DNA of 64,000 nt, taken from contig JAKMGP010000177.1 of NCBI GenBank assembly GCA_022424905.1, positions 1-64,000 of the forward strand, given 5' to 3'. The position numbers and the translations under genes are program-made. Below the pieces are notes generated by a model. The model ran no database searches. It worked only from the letters and a program-made list of their open reading frames with translations, and had not been told where the DNA came from. This document shows positions 32,931-42,085 of the stretch, piece after piece. Position 1 is the first letter of the stretch; each line of letters opens with the position of its first letter. Origin of the DNA: Akkermansiaceae bacterium (GTDB lineage Bacteria > Verrucomicrobiota > Verrucomicrobiia > Verrucomicrobiales > Akkermansiaceae).

Positions 32931-35639
32931 TTAACCAGTTTCGCGAAGGCCAGATGAGATTGCGTTGATCGTCAATTGTAGGGCGAGAAAATCGCGATTA
33001 AAGCGACCATCCTTTGCTTCGATCGGGCTCCCGGCCTCACGCCAGCGTTTGATTAGGGTGATTTGTTGCTCGTGAAGGACCTTTAATGGACCTTCTCGGA
33101 CTGCGAGGGTTTTTTCCATGCGCGGGCGGCGGGAATCAAATTCGCGGCCAAAAAGTTTGCGAACTAATCTACGTGTTTTTTCGTATTCGGTGAGGATTTG
33201 GCCAAGAAGGCGTTTTCGAAGATCATCGTCCTGGCAGAGCTCGGCATATTGTTTCATCATTTCGGGGTTTGCCGAGGCGAGGGAGGATTCAATGTTGGTG
33301 AAGACATAGCGGAGGAAATCGAACTTTGGGAGGTTATCCTTGATGTTCTCATAGGATTCTTCGCCGATAGCTTCGAGACCGGAGCCAACACCATACCAGC
33401 CGGGTAGGTAGAATCGGGCTTGTGTCCAAGAAAAGACCCATGGGATAGCACGGAGATCCTTGAGAGAGGCCTTTTTGCCAGTACGGCGAGAGGGCCGGGA
33501 TCCAAAGACACCGGTTTCTAAAGCGTCGATGGGAGTCGCACTGCGGTAGAAGCTGATAAAGTCATCGGCGTCGAGCAGCTTGCGATAGGCTTTGTCTGAT
33601 TCGGCGGAAAGGGCGTCGAGACTTTGGCGGCACTGTTCAACAGGATTAGCCCGTTCGTTTCGCAACCCAACGACACGGGTGACACCAGCGGTGAGGAGTT
33701 CGAGATGGAAGTGCGCGTTCCCTTCGTGACCGTATTTTCGTGGGAGGACTTCTCCTTGTTCGGTGACGCGGACGGGGCCGGCAAGTGCTCCATCGGGAAG
33801 GGCCCGCAGGAACCAACGAGTGGGACCTGCTCCGCGACCAATAGTGCCGCCCCGACCGTGAAAAAATTGTGGGACAACACCTTCTGCTCGACAGGCCGCG
33901 GTCATTGCTTCTTGGCCTTTGAAAATACCCCATTGGGATGCAAAAACTCCGGCATCTTTGTTGGAATCAGAATAGCCGACCATGGCGGGCTGCATTCCGG
34001 ATGGATGGGGGCCCATGATGGCGAGGTACTCCGCCAGAATGGTGTTAGCGGCCGCTAAGTCTTCGCCGGTTTCAAAGAGAGGACTAACTGGGAGGCGGGA
34101 GCGCCATTTGCCGTTTGAATGTAGCTTGGCGAGTCCAGCTTCGCGGCAGAGAAGCTGGACGAGAAGGATATCGGACACAGAACGCGTCATGCTGATGATG
34201 AGTTGGCCTAGGCAATCAGGCCCGCGTTTGCGCAGGTGGGTTGCGAGGAGGCGAAAGTAGGCCAGAATATTATCTGCATCGTCGCCAGCTTCCTCGTAGC
34301 GAGTAAGAAATGGTCTTGGATTCGAGAGCTCTGCGACAAGGAATTCACGGCGTTTTTCTTCGGTCCAAGTTGGGAAGTTTTCGCCATCAGGAATCCCGAC
34401 TCTAGCGAAGAGTTGAGCGGCGGCGGCATCGTGGGCTTCCGAGTTGTTGCGAACATCGAGGGAAGCGAGATGAAGTCCAAAAATTTCAGCAAGGCGAATG
34501 AGCGGGAAAATCCACTCGTGCGCGGTCATTGAAGCCTTGGCTTCGCAGAGGGTGTCGTGAGCAAGATTGAGATCAGAGAGATATTCGGCGGTGGTTTGGT
34601 ATTTGTCCTGCTCGAATCTTTCGGCGACGAGTCGAATAAAAGTCTGCCATGGCTCTAGATGGTAGCGTTTTGTAATTCGGAATCCCGCATCGCCGAGTTC
34701 TTCGGCATACGTCGAAATGGCTTCGTTAAGACGGGAAGGAACTTTGGTAAAGGGTGGAGCTAAGGTGAGTTTGTCGGCGACTTTCATTAAATGCCGCTGG
34801 TGCATTTCTACTGCATTTTCATGAAGTTCGGCGAGAGTGTTTTTGGTTACTTCTGGTGTGACAAAGGGGTGTCCGTCGCGGTCGCCACCAATCCAGTTAG
34901 AAAAGCGGAGTTTTGGATAGGCGTTCTCTTTGCGAAGGTTTTCGATATTCCAACCGGCATCTTCCCACGCGAGTTCAAGGGAGCGGTCAAGGCGGATTAC
35001 GACTTCGGGGAAGGTTTCGCTGAGATAAGGCAGAGCATTCCGAAGTTCCTCGTGTACTGCGGGACGTTGGACGAAAATTTCTCCAGTATACCAAAGGGTT
35101 TGGAGCTCAGCGCGGAGGGAATCTGCGACGCGGCGACCGTAATGAGGGTCGTTTTTGGCGGATTCAAAACTACGGAGTTCCTCGTAAATAGCTTTGTGGC
35201 GGACGCGCACGGATGGGCGTTTTGCTTCGGTTGGGTGGGCAGTTAGGACTGGTTCGACCTGAACTTTTTTGAGGGTCGTAAGTACTTCTTGTTCGCTTAA
35301 CCCGGCTTCGGAGAGGCGTTTGATGACGGAAGGCCAAAGGCCCTTAATGGCATCGGCTCCGTGGGAGGTTCGGCGGGCACTGCGGAATTTCCAAGCGACG
35401 CGTTCTTCGACGATGTTGAGTAGTTCGAAGCAAATTGAGAGGAGTTGAGCTCCTTCACGTTCTGCGCCTGAGGGAATTGTTTCAGGAAATGGTTTCCCTT
35501 CTTGCCAGGGGACGAGCGAGCGCAGGGCAGCATTAAGCGGGAGGGCCTCGGCAAGCATACCTGTGGTTTCGGCTAGACTTTCGTCGAGTTCGCGAAATCC
35601 CTCCGCGAAATATCGGTCGTTCTTAATGTTGTCAGGCAT
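32931..35639 (-). CDS. ppc: Phosphoenolpyruvate carboxylase
   Basis: VLTAHPTEAKRPSVRVRHKAI, GYSDSNKDAGVFASQWGIFKGQEAM, FFHGRGGTIGRGAGPT, C-terminal ISSGLRETG. Confidence 0.96.
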   Translation of the reverse strand: MPDNIKNDRYFAEGFRELDESLAETTGMLAEALPLNAALRSLVPWQEGKPFPETIPSGAEREGAQLLSICFELLNIVEERVAWKFRSARRTSHGADAIKGLWPSVIKRLSEAGLSEQEVLTTLKKVQVEPVLTAHPTEAKRPSVRVRHKAIYEELRSFESAKNDPHYGRRVADSLRAELQTLWYTGEIFVQRPAVHEELRNALPYLSETFPEVVIRLDRSLELAWEDAGWNIENLRKENAYPKLRFSNWIGGDRDGHPFVTPEVTKNTLAELHENAVEMHQRHLMKVADKLTLAPPFTKVPSRLNEAISTYAEELGDAGFRITKRYHLEPWQTFIRLVAERFEQDKYQTTAEYLSDLNLAHDTLCEAKASMTAHEWIFPLIRLAEIFGLHLASLDVRNNSEAHDAAAAQLFARVGIPDGENFPTWTEEKRREFLVAELSNPRPFLTRYEEAGDDADNILAYFRLLATHLRKRGPDCLGQLIISMTRSVSDILLVQLLCREAGLAKLHSNGKWRSRLPVSPLFETGEDLAAANTILAEYLAIMGPHPSGMQPAMVGYSDSNKDAGVFASQWGIFKGQEAMTAACRAEGVVPQFFHGRGGTIGRGAGPTRWFLRALPDGALAGPVRVTEQGEVLPRKYGHEGNAHFHLELLTAGVTRVVGLRNERANPVEQCRQSLDALSAESDKAYRKLLDADDFISFYRSATPIDALETGVFGSRPSRRTGKKASLKDLRAIPWVFSWTQARFYLPGWYGVGSGLEAIGEESYENIKDNLPKFDFLRYVFTNIESSLASANPEMMKQYAELCQDDDLRKRLLGQILTEYEKTRRLVRKLFGREFDSRRPRMEKTLAVREGPLKVLHEQQITLIKRWREAGSPIEAKDGRFNRDFLALQLTINAISSGLRETG

Positions 35640-35719
35640 CCGAGGTAAGAATGCTCAGATTTTGAGGGGCTGGCAAGGATCTGTCTTTCAGCTCACGATT
35701 CATTCTGCTAATCAACGGC

Positions 35720-36811
35720 ATGAAGAAGATGATTTTTGCGACAGTCGCTCTCACTGGAACCTTTCAGGCTCAAACGACTCCTGTATATGTTGGCACCGGC
35801 GCAGATGGGATTTACACTCTCGAACTAAACGAAAAAACGGGAGCGCTTTCGAATCGTAAGCATGTGGTGAAGGGCCAGAACATGGGGTTTCAAGAGGTGA
35901 ACAAGGAAGGCAGTGTTATTTTTTCGACTTTCAAAAAAGATGGGAAGGGAGCGGTTTCGGCTTATTCGATCGTTAAGGGCAAGTTTACCGAGATTTCGAG
36001 CCAGCCTTATGAGGGTCGAGGACTTTGCCATGTCAGTATCGACGCGAATGAAAAAGTTCTTTTTGGAGCGGATTATGGTGGTGGGAAGGTTGTGTCTTTC
36101 CCAATTGAAGCTGGGGAGATTGGCCCCGTGGCATCACTGATGCAGCACAAGGGTTCGAGCGTGAACAAACAACGACAGGAAGGGCCACACGCACACTCTA
36201 TTTATGCTGGGCCTGATAACAAATTCGCGTATGCGCCAGATCTGGGAATTGATCAGGTGAAATTCTATGCTTTCGATGCTAAGGGGACGTTGACTGATAA
36301 GGGGGGATTCAGATTGATCCCAGGTTCTGGTCCCCGTCATATGAAGTTTGGTAAAGATGGTTCGCATGCCTATGTTCTTAATGAACTCACTTTGACTGTG
36401 ACAGGGTTCTCCCGTGATAGAAAAAATGGTGTTTTGACAATGAAGAATACAGTGAGCGTTTTCCCGTCGAAAACAAAAACAGAGAATATGAGCTGTTCCG
36501 AGATTAGGGTTTCGCAAGATGGGAAGTTTATTTATACCGCAAATCGTGATTTAACAGAAGAGGGGAGAGATTCCCTAACTGTCCTCTCGGTTGCACAGGA
36601 TGGGTCATTAAAGCATCTCGAAACGACTCCGGCAGCGGTGTGGATCCCCCGGAATATTAATCTTTCGCCATCTGGCGATTGGCTTCTTGTGGCAGGGCAA
36701 AAGTCCAACGAAGTGACCAGTCATCGGATTGATAAGAAAACGGGTAAGATTTCTTTTAGCGGTAAAAGTGCGGAGGTACCGAAGGCGATGTGCATTAACT
36801 TTGCACGGTGA
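35720..36811 (+). CDS. Lactonase family protein (seven-bladed beta-propeller, 6-phosphogluconolactonase-like)
   Basis: VYVGTGADGIYTLELNEKTGALS, GPHAHSIYAGPDNKFAYAPDLGIDQVKFYAFDAKGTL, GPRHMKFGKDGSHAYVLNEL. Confidence 0.88.
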   Translation: MKKMIFATVALTGTFQAQTTPVYVGTGADGIYTLELNEKTGALSNRKHVVKGQNMGFQEVNKEGSVIFSTFKKDGKGAVSAYSIVKGKFTEISSQPYEGRGLCHVSIDANEKVLFGADYGGGKVVSFPIEAGEIGPVASLMQHKGSSVNKQRQEGPHAHSIYAGPDNKFAYAPDLGIDQVKFYAFDAKGTLTDKGGFRLIPGSGPRHMKFGKDGSHAYVLNELTLTVTGFSRDRKNGVLTMKNTVSVFPSKTKTENMSCSEIRVSQDGKFIYTANRDLTEEGRDSLTVLSVAQDGSLKHLETTPAAVWIPRNINLSPSGDWLLVAGQKSNEVTSHRIDKKTGKISFSGKSAEVPKAMCINFAR

Positions 36812-36901
36812 ATTTCACTCAAAGTTTTAAAATTTGGTGATGAGAGTACATGCTTTGAGTCCTTATTGAGAGGTCGAAAGAGGGGCCCTTTTTGCGGAAA
36901 T

Positions 36902-38018
36902 TTAAGCGCGTTTTTGGCCGCGGAGCATGGCCTCAATGAAGGAGTCAAGGGCTCCATCCATGACGTTTTGGATGTTTCCAGTTTCTTCGCCTGTGCGTAG
37001 GTCCTTAACCATTTGGTAAGGTTGAAATACATAGGAACGAATTTGGCTGCCCCAGCCGATTTCTCCTTTATCGGAATAAGCGCGGTCCGCTTCGGCTTTC
37101 TGCTTGTCTTCCTCAATCTGGTAAAGTTTGGCTCGGAGGGTTTCCCAAGCGACTTCGCGGTTACGTAGTTGGGACCGTTCTTGGGTGGAGCGAATCACGA
37201 TGCCTGTTGGGAGATGCTTCATCATAACAGCGGTTTCGACCTTGTTCACATTTTGGCCACCTTTACCGCCTGAGCGGGCTGTGGATATTTCGACATCGGA
37301 ATCTGGAATGTCGATCTCGATGGTATCATCAATTTCAGGTGTGACATCGATAGAGGCGAAAGAGGTGTGTCTTTTTCCTGCCGAATCGAAAGGCGAAATG
37401 CGAACGAGACGATGGACGCCACGTTCGGCTTTGAGGTAACCATAGGCGTATGGGCCTTCAATTTTGAGAGAGGCAGAAGAAATTCCGGCTTCCTCACCGT
37501 CCTGATAATCAGTAACGGTGATCTTAAAGTTTTTTTGCTCTGACCAGCGATTATACATTCGGTAAAGCATGCCGGCCCAGTCGCAGGCCTCGGTGCCACC
37601 CGCTCCGGCCTGGATAGTCATGTAGGCGTTTTTTGAGTCGGAGGGAGAATCGAGAAGGGTAATGAGCTCGAAAGACTCTAAATCTTTACCAAGCTTCTCG
37701 AAAGTGGATCGCGCCTCACGTGCCGAATCGATGTCATCAAATTCCTTGGCGAGCTCAATACCCGAGGTTAGGTTTTGAAACTCTTCCTCAAATTTAAGGA
37801 AAGGTTCGAGTTTGTCCTTGTTGAGTTTTGTTTCGGCTAAGACTTCGCGGGCCTGCTCCTGTCGGTTCCAGAATTCTGGATTGGCGGCTTTGGCTTCGAG
37901 TTCCTCGATTTTTTGGGTTAAAAGCGGGATGTCAAAGATACCTCCTGAGTTCCGACAAGCGGCTCTCGAGCGAGCTGGTGTCGATCGCCAGAAGGTCAGC
38001 GACGTTTTCGGTTTCCAT
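36902..38018 (-). CDS. prfB: Peptide chain release factor 2, expressed through +1 programmed frameshifting
   Basis: Zero frame from ATG 38018: [44 protein letters not shown] at 37946..37931; the +1 frame continues [30 protein letters not shown]... into [14 protein letters not shown] and [19 protein letters not shown]. Confidence 0.95.
37931..37946 (-). promoter_or_regulatory. prfB programmed frameshift signal (internal SD AGGAGG + CTT TGA C slip site)
   Basis: Minus-strand AGGAGGTATCTTTGAC closely matches the canonical RF2 recoding site. Confidence 0.95.
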
Positions 38019-38198
38019 ACGGGTGCGAGAGGTATGGGAGACGGATGCAGGGGTCAATGGAATTGTTGAACCAAGAGAGAGGACTAGATGCGGGGAGGGA
38101 CTAGGGTGAAGTGACTTGGAGGCGGAAGAAAAGTCGCGGTTCGGTCACGGGAAGGGCAGACTGGTGTTATTGAGCTGTGCTGCTGTCGGGATTTTCTG

Positions 38199-39395
38199 GT
38201 GTTCTGGGATTTTGGGGTCAGGTTTTTTGGGATGTTTGATTGTTTCGTTAAGCTTTTTTTTTGGGTGTTGGTGGTTGGCGTTTTGGAGGGGAAGCCTTTG
38301 AAGGTGTATATTCTCGCGGGGCAGTCGAATATGCAGGGATCTGCTCATAAAAAGACTTTTGCTGCGATTGGAGATGATCCGAAGACGGCTTCGCTTTTGA
38401 AAGAGGTTTTGGGTGGAGATGGCGAACCGATTGAGGCGCGGAATGCCTGGGTGGCATGTCGGACGAATCGTGGGGGGAAAGAAGCGACCCTTCTAGGGAA
38501 GGTGAAGGTCGGCTACGGGTTTGATGATGAAAGGATCGGGCCGGAGTATGGCTTTGGTCTCTTTATGGATCGTTTAACGCAAGAACCTGTTTTGATCATC
38601 AAGACGGCTTGGGGAGGGAAATCGCTGGCAGTGGATTTCCGTCCGCCCGGCGCGGGGCCTTATCAGCCAAGTGAGCGGGAGAAGGAGAGCGGGAAGATTT
38701 TTTCAAAGGATGAGACCGGGCATTATTACCGGGAGATGATCACGTTTGTGAAGGATACTCTCAAAGATGAGGCGAGTATTCAAAAGGTGGTGCCGGGGTA
38801 TGAGAAGGAAGTCGGATATGAACTTTCGGGCTTCGTTTGGTTTCAGGGATGGAATGACATGTGCAACCGTCATCACATTGCGCAATACACTGAAAATATG
38901 ATCCATTTTATAACGGATGTTCGTCGTGAGTTTGAGTCGCCGAAGCTGCCGTTCATTGTGGGAGTCTTGGGTGTTTACGGGACCGACCCTGATAGCCGCC
39001 GTTTTGACAAAGGACTTCCGGTGACAGCTTTCCGCAAGACACAGTTTGAGGCGGTGAAGCAATATGATGCAAAGGTCAAATCCGAGTATAGAGGGAATGT
39101 CATTGCGGTGGATAGCGGTCCCTTTTATGAACTGGGTCTGAGCGATATCTATTGGAAGAGACGCATGACCGGGGGATGGAAACGTCGCGTCCATAAGGGG
39201 GAGATGACGGAGGAGGAGTATCGGAAGGAGTGTGACAAATATGGATTTGATGATGGTGAGATCACTGCCGAAGAACAGTCAATCTGGGATCGATGCTCGT
39301 CCAATGCAGAGTATCACTATCTGGGAAGCGGAAAGACTTTCGTTCGCTTTGGAAAAGCCCTGGCCGAAGCCATGCTGAAGATTGAGAACAAATAA
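38199..39395 (+). CDS. Sialate O-acetylesterase-like / SGNH carbohydrate esterase
   Basis: KVYILAGQSNMQGSA, GPEYGFGLFM, VWFQGWNDM; signal peptide (start may be ATG 38232). Confidence 0.85.
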   Translation: MFWDFGVRFFGMFDCFVKLFFWVLVVGVLEGKPLKVYILAGQSNMQGSAHKKTFAAIGDDPKTASLLKEVLGGDGEPIEARNAWVACRTNRGGKEATLLGKVKVGYGFDDERIGPEYGFGLFMDRLTQEPVLIIKTAWGGKSLAVDFRPPGAGPYQPSEREKESGKIFSKDETGHYYREMITFVKDTLKDEASIQKVVPGYEKEVGYELSGFVWFQGWNDMCNRHHIAQYTENMIHFITDVRREFESPKLPFIVGVLGVYGTDPDSRRFDKGLPVTAFRKTQFEAVKQYDAKVKSEYRGNVIAVDSGPFYELGLSDIYWKRRMTGGWKRRVHKGEMTEEEYRKECDKYGFDDGEITAEEQSIWDRCSSNAEYHYLGSGKTFVRFGKALAEAMLKIENK

Positions 39396-39407
39396 CGAGA
39401 GCTTGAG

Positions 39408-40790
39408 ATGATGAAATTGAGACTGACCTTACTAAGTCTGCTTTGCACGACGCTTGTATCGAAAGCGGAGAAGCCTCCGAATATTCTGCTGATTATGGCG
39501 GATGACCTGGGGTGGTTTGACGTTCATTTTAACGGAAACAAACACTTGGATACTCCGAATCTCGATCGCTTCGTGAAACAAGGAATGCTTTTCCCCCACG
39601 GATATGCCGCGGCTCCGGTATGCACGCCGACGCGGGCAGCCATGATGACGGGAATGTCTCCGGCGAGATTGGCGATCACGAATCATGCTCCCGGTCACAA
39701 GGATGGCATGGTGCCGGAGGGGCGGACACAGGCCGGGGCTGAGAAGTTGACCTACCTGCCACTTGAAGCGGAGACGCTGGCGGAGCGATTAAAAAACGAG
39801 GCCGGTTACGCGACCGGGTTTGTGGGGAAGTGGCATTTGTCCCACCGCAAAGGGAAGAACGAAGCGGGAGAGAAATACGAACTTGGATTGCGTCCGAAGT
39901 CGCAGGGCTTTGATCTCAATATCGGCGGCTACGATCGGGGTGGTCCTCCGACCTACTTTGCGCCCTATAAGATCCCGACTTTGAAAGAAGGTCCGGAGGG
40001 GGAGTATCTCCCGGATCGTTTGGCGACGGAATGCATCGATTTCATCGAAAAGCAAAAAGAGGGGCCGTTCTTCCTGACCTTCTGGAATTATTCGGTTCAC
40101 TACCCGATCGAGGCGCCGGAGGATTTGATCGAGAAATACAAGAAACGCCCGGTGGAGAATGCTCCTTATGCCGCAATGATCGAGGGGATGGATCGTTCGA
40201 TTGGACGGGTATTGAAATCGCTCGATGATTTGGGTTTGGCGGAGAATACGATAGTCATTTTTACTTCCGACAATGGATCTTTGTTTGGGAATGGTCCCTT
40301 GAGGGCAAACAAGGGACATCTTTACGAAGGTGGAATCAGGGTGCCTTGGGCCATCCGTTGGCCCGGAAACGTGAAGGCGGGTTCAAGTTCTGATACGCCC
40401 ATCATCACCACCGACACTTTTCCGACCTTGCTCGAGGTAGCAGGATTGAAACCGAAGGAGGGAACTCCGCTTGATGGAGAAAGCTTGATCCCAATGTTGA
40501 AAGGAAACGCAGAGCTGAAGAGGAAATCACTTTTCTTCCACTATCCCAACTATGCTTTCCACAAGAGGAATCGCCTGGGAGGAGTGGTGCGACGTGGGAA
40601 CTACAAGCTCATTCACTTTTACGATGACGACTCCATTGAGCTTTACGATGTCGTTGCGGATCAGGGTGAAAAGAAAAACCTCACCAAGTCGAAGCCAAAA
40701 CTGTCTGCCGAGTTGAAAACAGAACTGGCGCAATGGCTCAAGGAGTCGAGCGCGAAGATGCCCTTTGTTCCAGAGAAAGACTCAAACTAA
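39408..40790 (+). CDS. Sulfatase (arylsulfatase family)
   Basis: PNILLIMADDLGWFDVHFNGN, CTPTRAAMMTG (CxPxR), GKWHLSH, FTSDNGS; signal peptide. Confidence 0.94.
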   Translation: MMKLRLTLLSLLCTTLVSKAEKPPNILLIMADDLGWFDVHFNGNKHLDTPNLDRFVKQGMLFPHGYAAAPVCTPTRAAMMTGMSPARLAITNHAPGHKDGMVPEGRTQAGAEKLTYLPLEAETLAERLKNEAGYATGFVGKWHLSHRKGKNEAGEKYELGLRPKSQGFDLNIGGYDRGGPPTYFAPYKIPTLKEGPEGEYLPDRLATECIDFIEKQKEGPFFLTFWNYSVHYPIEAPEDLIEKYKKRPVENAPYAAMIEGMDRSIGRVLKSLDDLGLAENTIVIFTSDNGSLFGNGPLRANKGHLYEGGIRVPWAIRWPGNVKAGSSSDTPIITTDTFPTLLEVAGLKPKEGTPLDGESLIPMLKGNAELKRKSLFFHYPNYAFHKRNRLGGVVRRGNYKLIHFYDDDSIELYDVVADQGEKKNLTKSKPKLSAELKTELAQWLKESSAKMPFVPEKDSN

Positions 40791-42085
40791 TGAAGTCATC
40801 AGAACCTTATCGGATCCCCGGCCTTGAGCTGATTGATCACACTTTCAAAGCTCCCCTTAATCACAGCGATCCCGGAGGGCGGCAGATCGATCTCTTTGTT
40901 CGCGAGGTGCGTGATCTGGATCCGAAGAGCAAAGAGAAGCCTTTCCTCGTTTTCTTGCAGGGAGGCCCGGGGTTTCGAGCTCCCATTCCAATTCAGAAGA
41001 CGGGTTGGTTAAAGAGGGCGCTTACCGAATATCGCGTCCTGATGTATGATACCCGGGGAAATGGCCTGAGCACTCCGGTGGATCATCAGGCTCTGGCTTT
41101 GGAAGGCGATGCCGCGGCGCAGGCGGAATATCTTACCCATTTTCGTCAGGATAACATTGTCCGGGATGCGGAGTTGATTCGCACCCGGATGAGTCCGGAC
41201 AAGCCTTGGTCAACGATCGGTCAAAGCTACGGAGGCTGGTGCACGATGACTTACCTGAGTCTTCATCCGGAAGGGCTGAAGGAGTGCTTTATCTTTGGTG
41301 GTGTTCCCGGGCTCAAGCGAACGGCGCGGGAGATCTACGAAGGAACCTTTCCCTTTGTGGAAGACAGGAACCGGAAGTACTTTGAAAAGTTCCCGATGGA
41401 TAAAGCCCGGTTGACAAAGCTGGCGAGGCATTTGGAGGAGAACGAAGTATTTTTTCCAAATGGTGACCGGATCACGCCGCGTATGGTGCAAACCCTCGGG
41501 ATGAAATTTGGTTTTGCTTCCACGGCGGAGGAGATTCATTTCCTGCTTGAGGAGGCTTTTGTGAAGGCAGGGGACAAGGAGATCATTAGTCAGACCTTTA
41601 AGGTGGGACTGCAGGCGACGGTCCGCTTCGACACCAATCCTATCTTTGCGATCTTGCATGAAGCGATCTACGCGCAAGGGGCCGCAAGCGGGTGGGCCTG
41701 CGATGCGGTCCAGAAGGAAAAGTATCCTTACTTTGATGATTACGAGGATTTCTTGTTTTACGGTGAAATGATCTTTCCGTGGATGTTCGATGAAATCTCG
41801 GAGCTGAAGGGAATGAAGGAGGCCGCCGAAATCCTGGCCGAAAAATCAGACTGGCCGTCACTTTATGATCCGGAGATTCTGAGCCGGAATACCGTTCCGG
41901 TGGCTTGTGCGGTGTATGCAAATGATATGTTTGTGAATGTGAGATTTTCGCGTGAAACCGTGGATGCCGTCCCGAATATGAAGGCCTTTTATACCAGCGA
42001 GTATGAGCACTGCGGCTTGCGGGTTGGTGGGGAGCATTTATTCTCACGACTCATTGATCTTGGACGAGGGGAGGTTGAGCGATGA
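40790..42085 (+). CDS. Alpha/beta hydrolase, proline iminopeptidase-like
   Basis: LQGGPGFRAPIP, GQSYGGWCTMTYLSLHPEGLKE; TAATG overlap with the upstream sulfatase stop. Confidence 0.85.
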   Translation: MKSSEPYRIPGLELIDHTFKAPLNHSDPGGRQIDLFVREVRDLDPKSKEKPFLVFLQGGPGFRAPIPIQKTGWLKRALTEYRVLMYDTRGNGLSTPVDHQALALEGDAAAQAEYLTHFRQDNIVRDAELIRTRMSPDKPWSTIGQSYGGWCTMTYLSLHPEGLKECFIFGGVPGLKRTAREIYEGTFPFVEDRNRKYFEKFPMDKARLTKLARHLEENEVFFPNGDRITPRMVQTLGMKFGFASTAEEIHFLLEEAFVKAGDKEIISQTFKVGLQATVRFDTNPIFAILHEAIYAQGAASGWACDAVQKEKYPYFDDYEDFLFYGEMIFPWMFDEISELKGMKEAAEILAEKSDWPSLYDPEILSRNTVPVACAVYANDMFVNVRFSRETVDAVPNMKAFYTSEYEHCGLRVGGEHLFSRLIDLGRGEVER

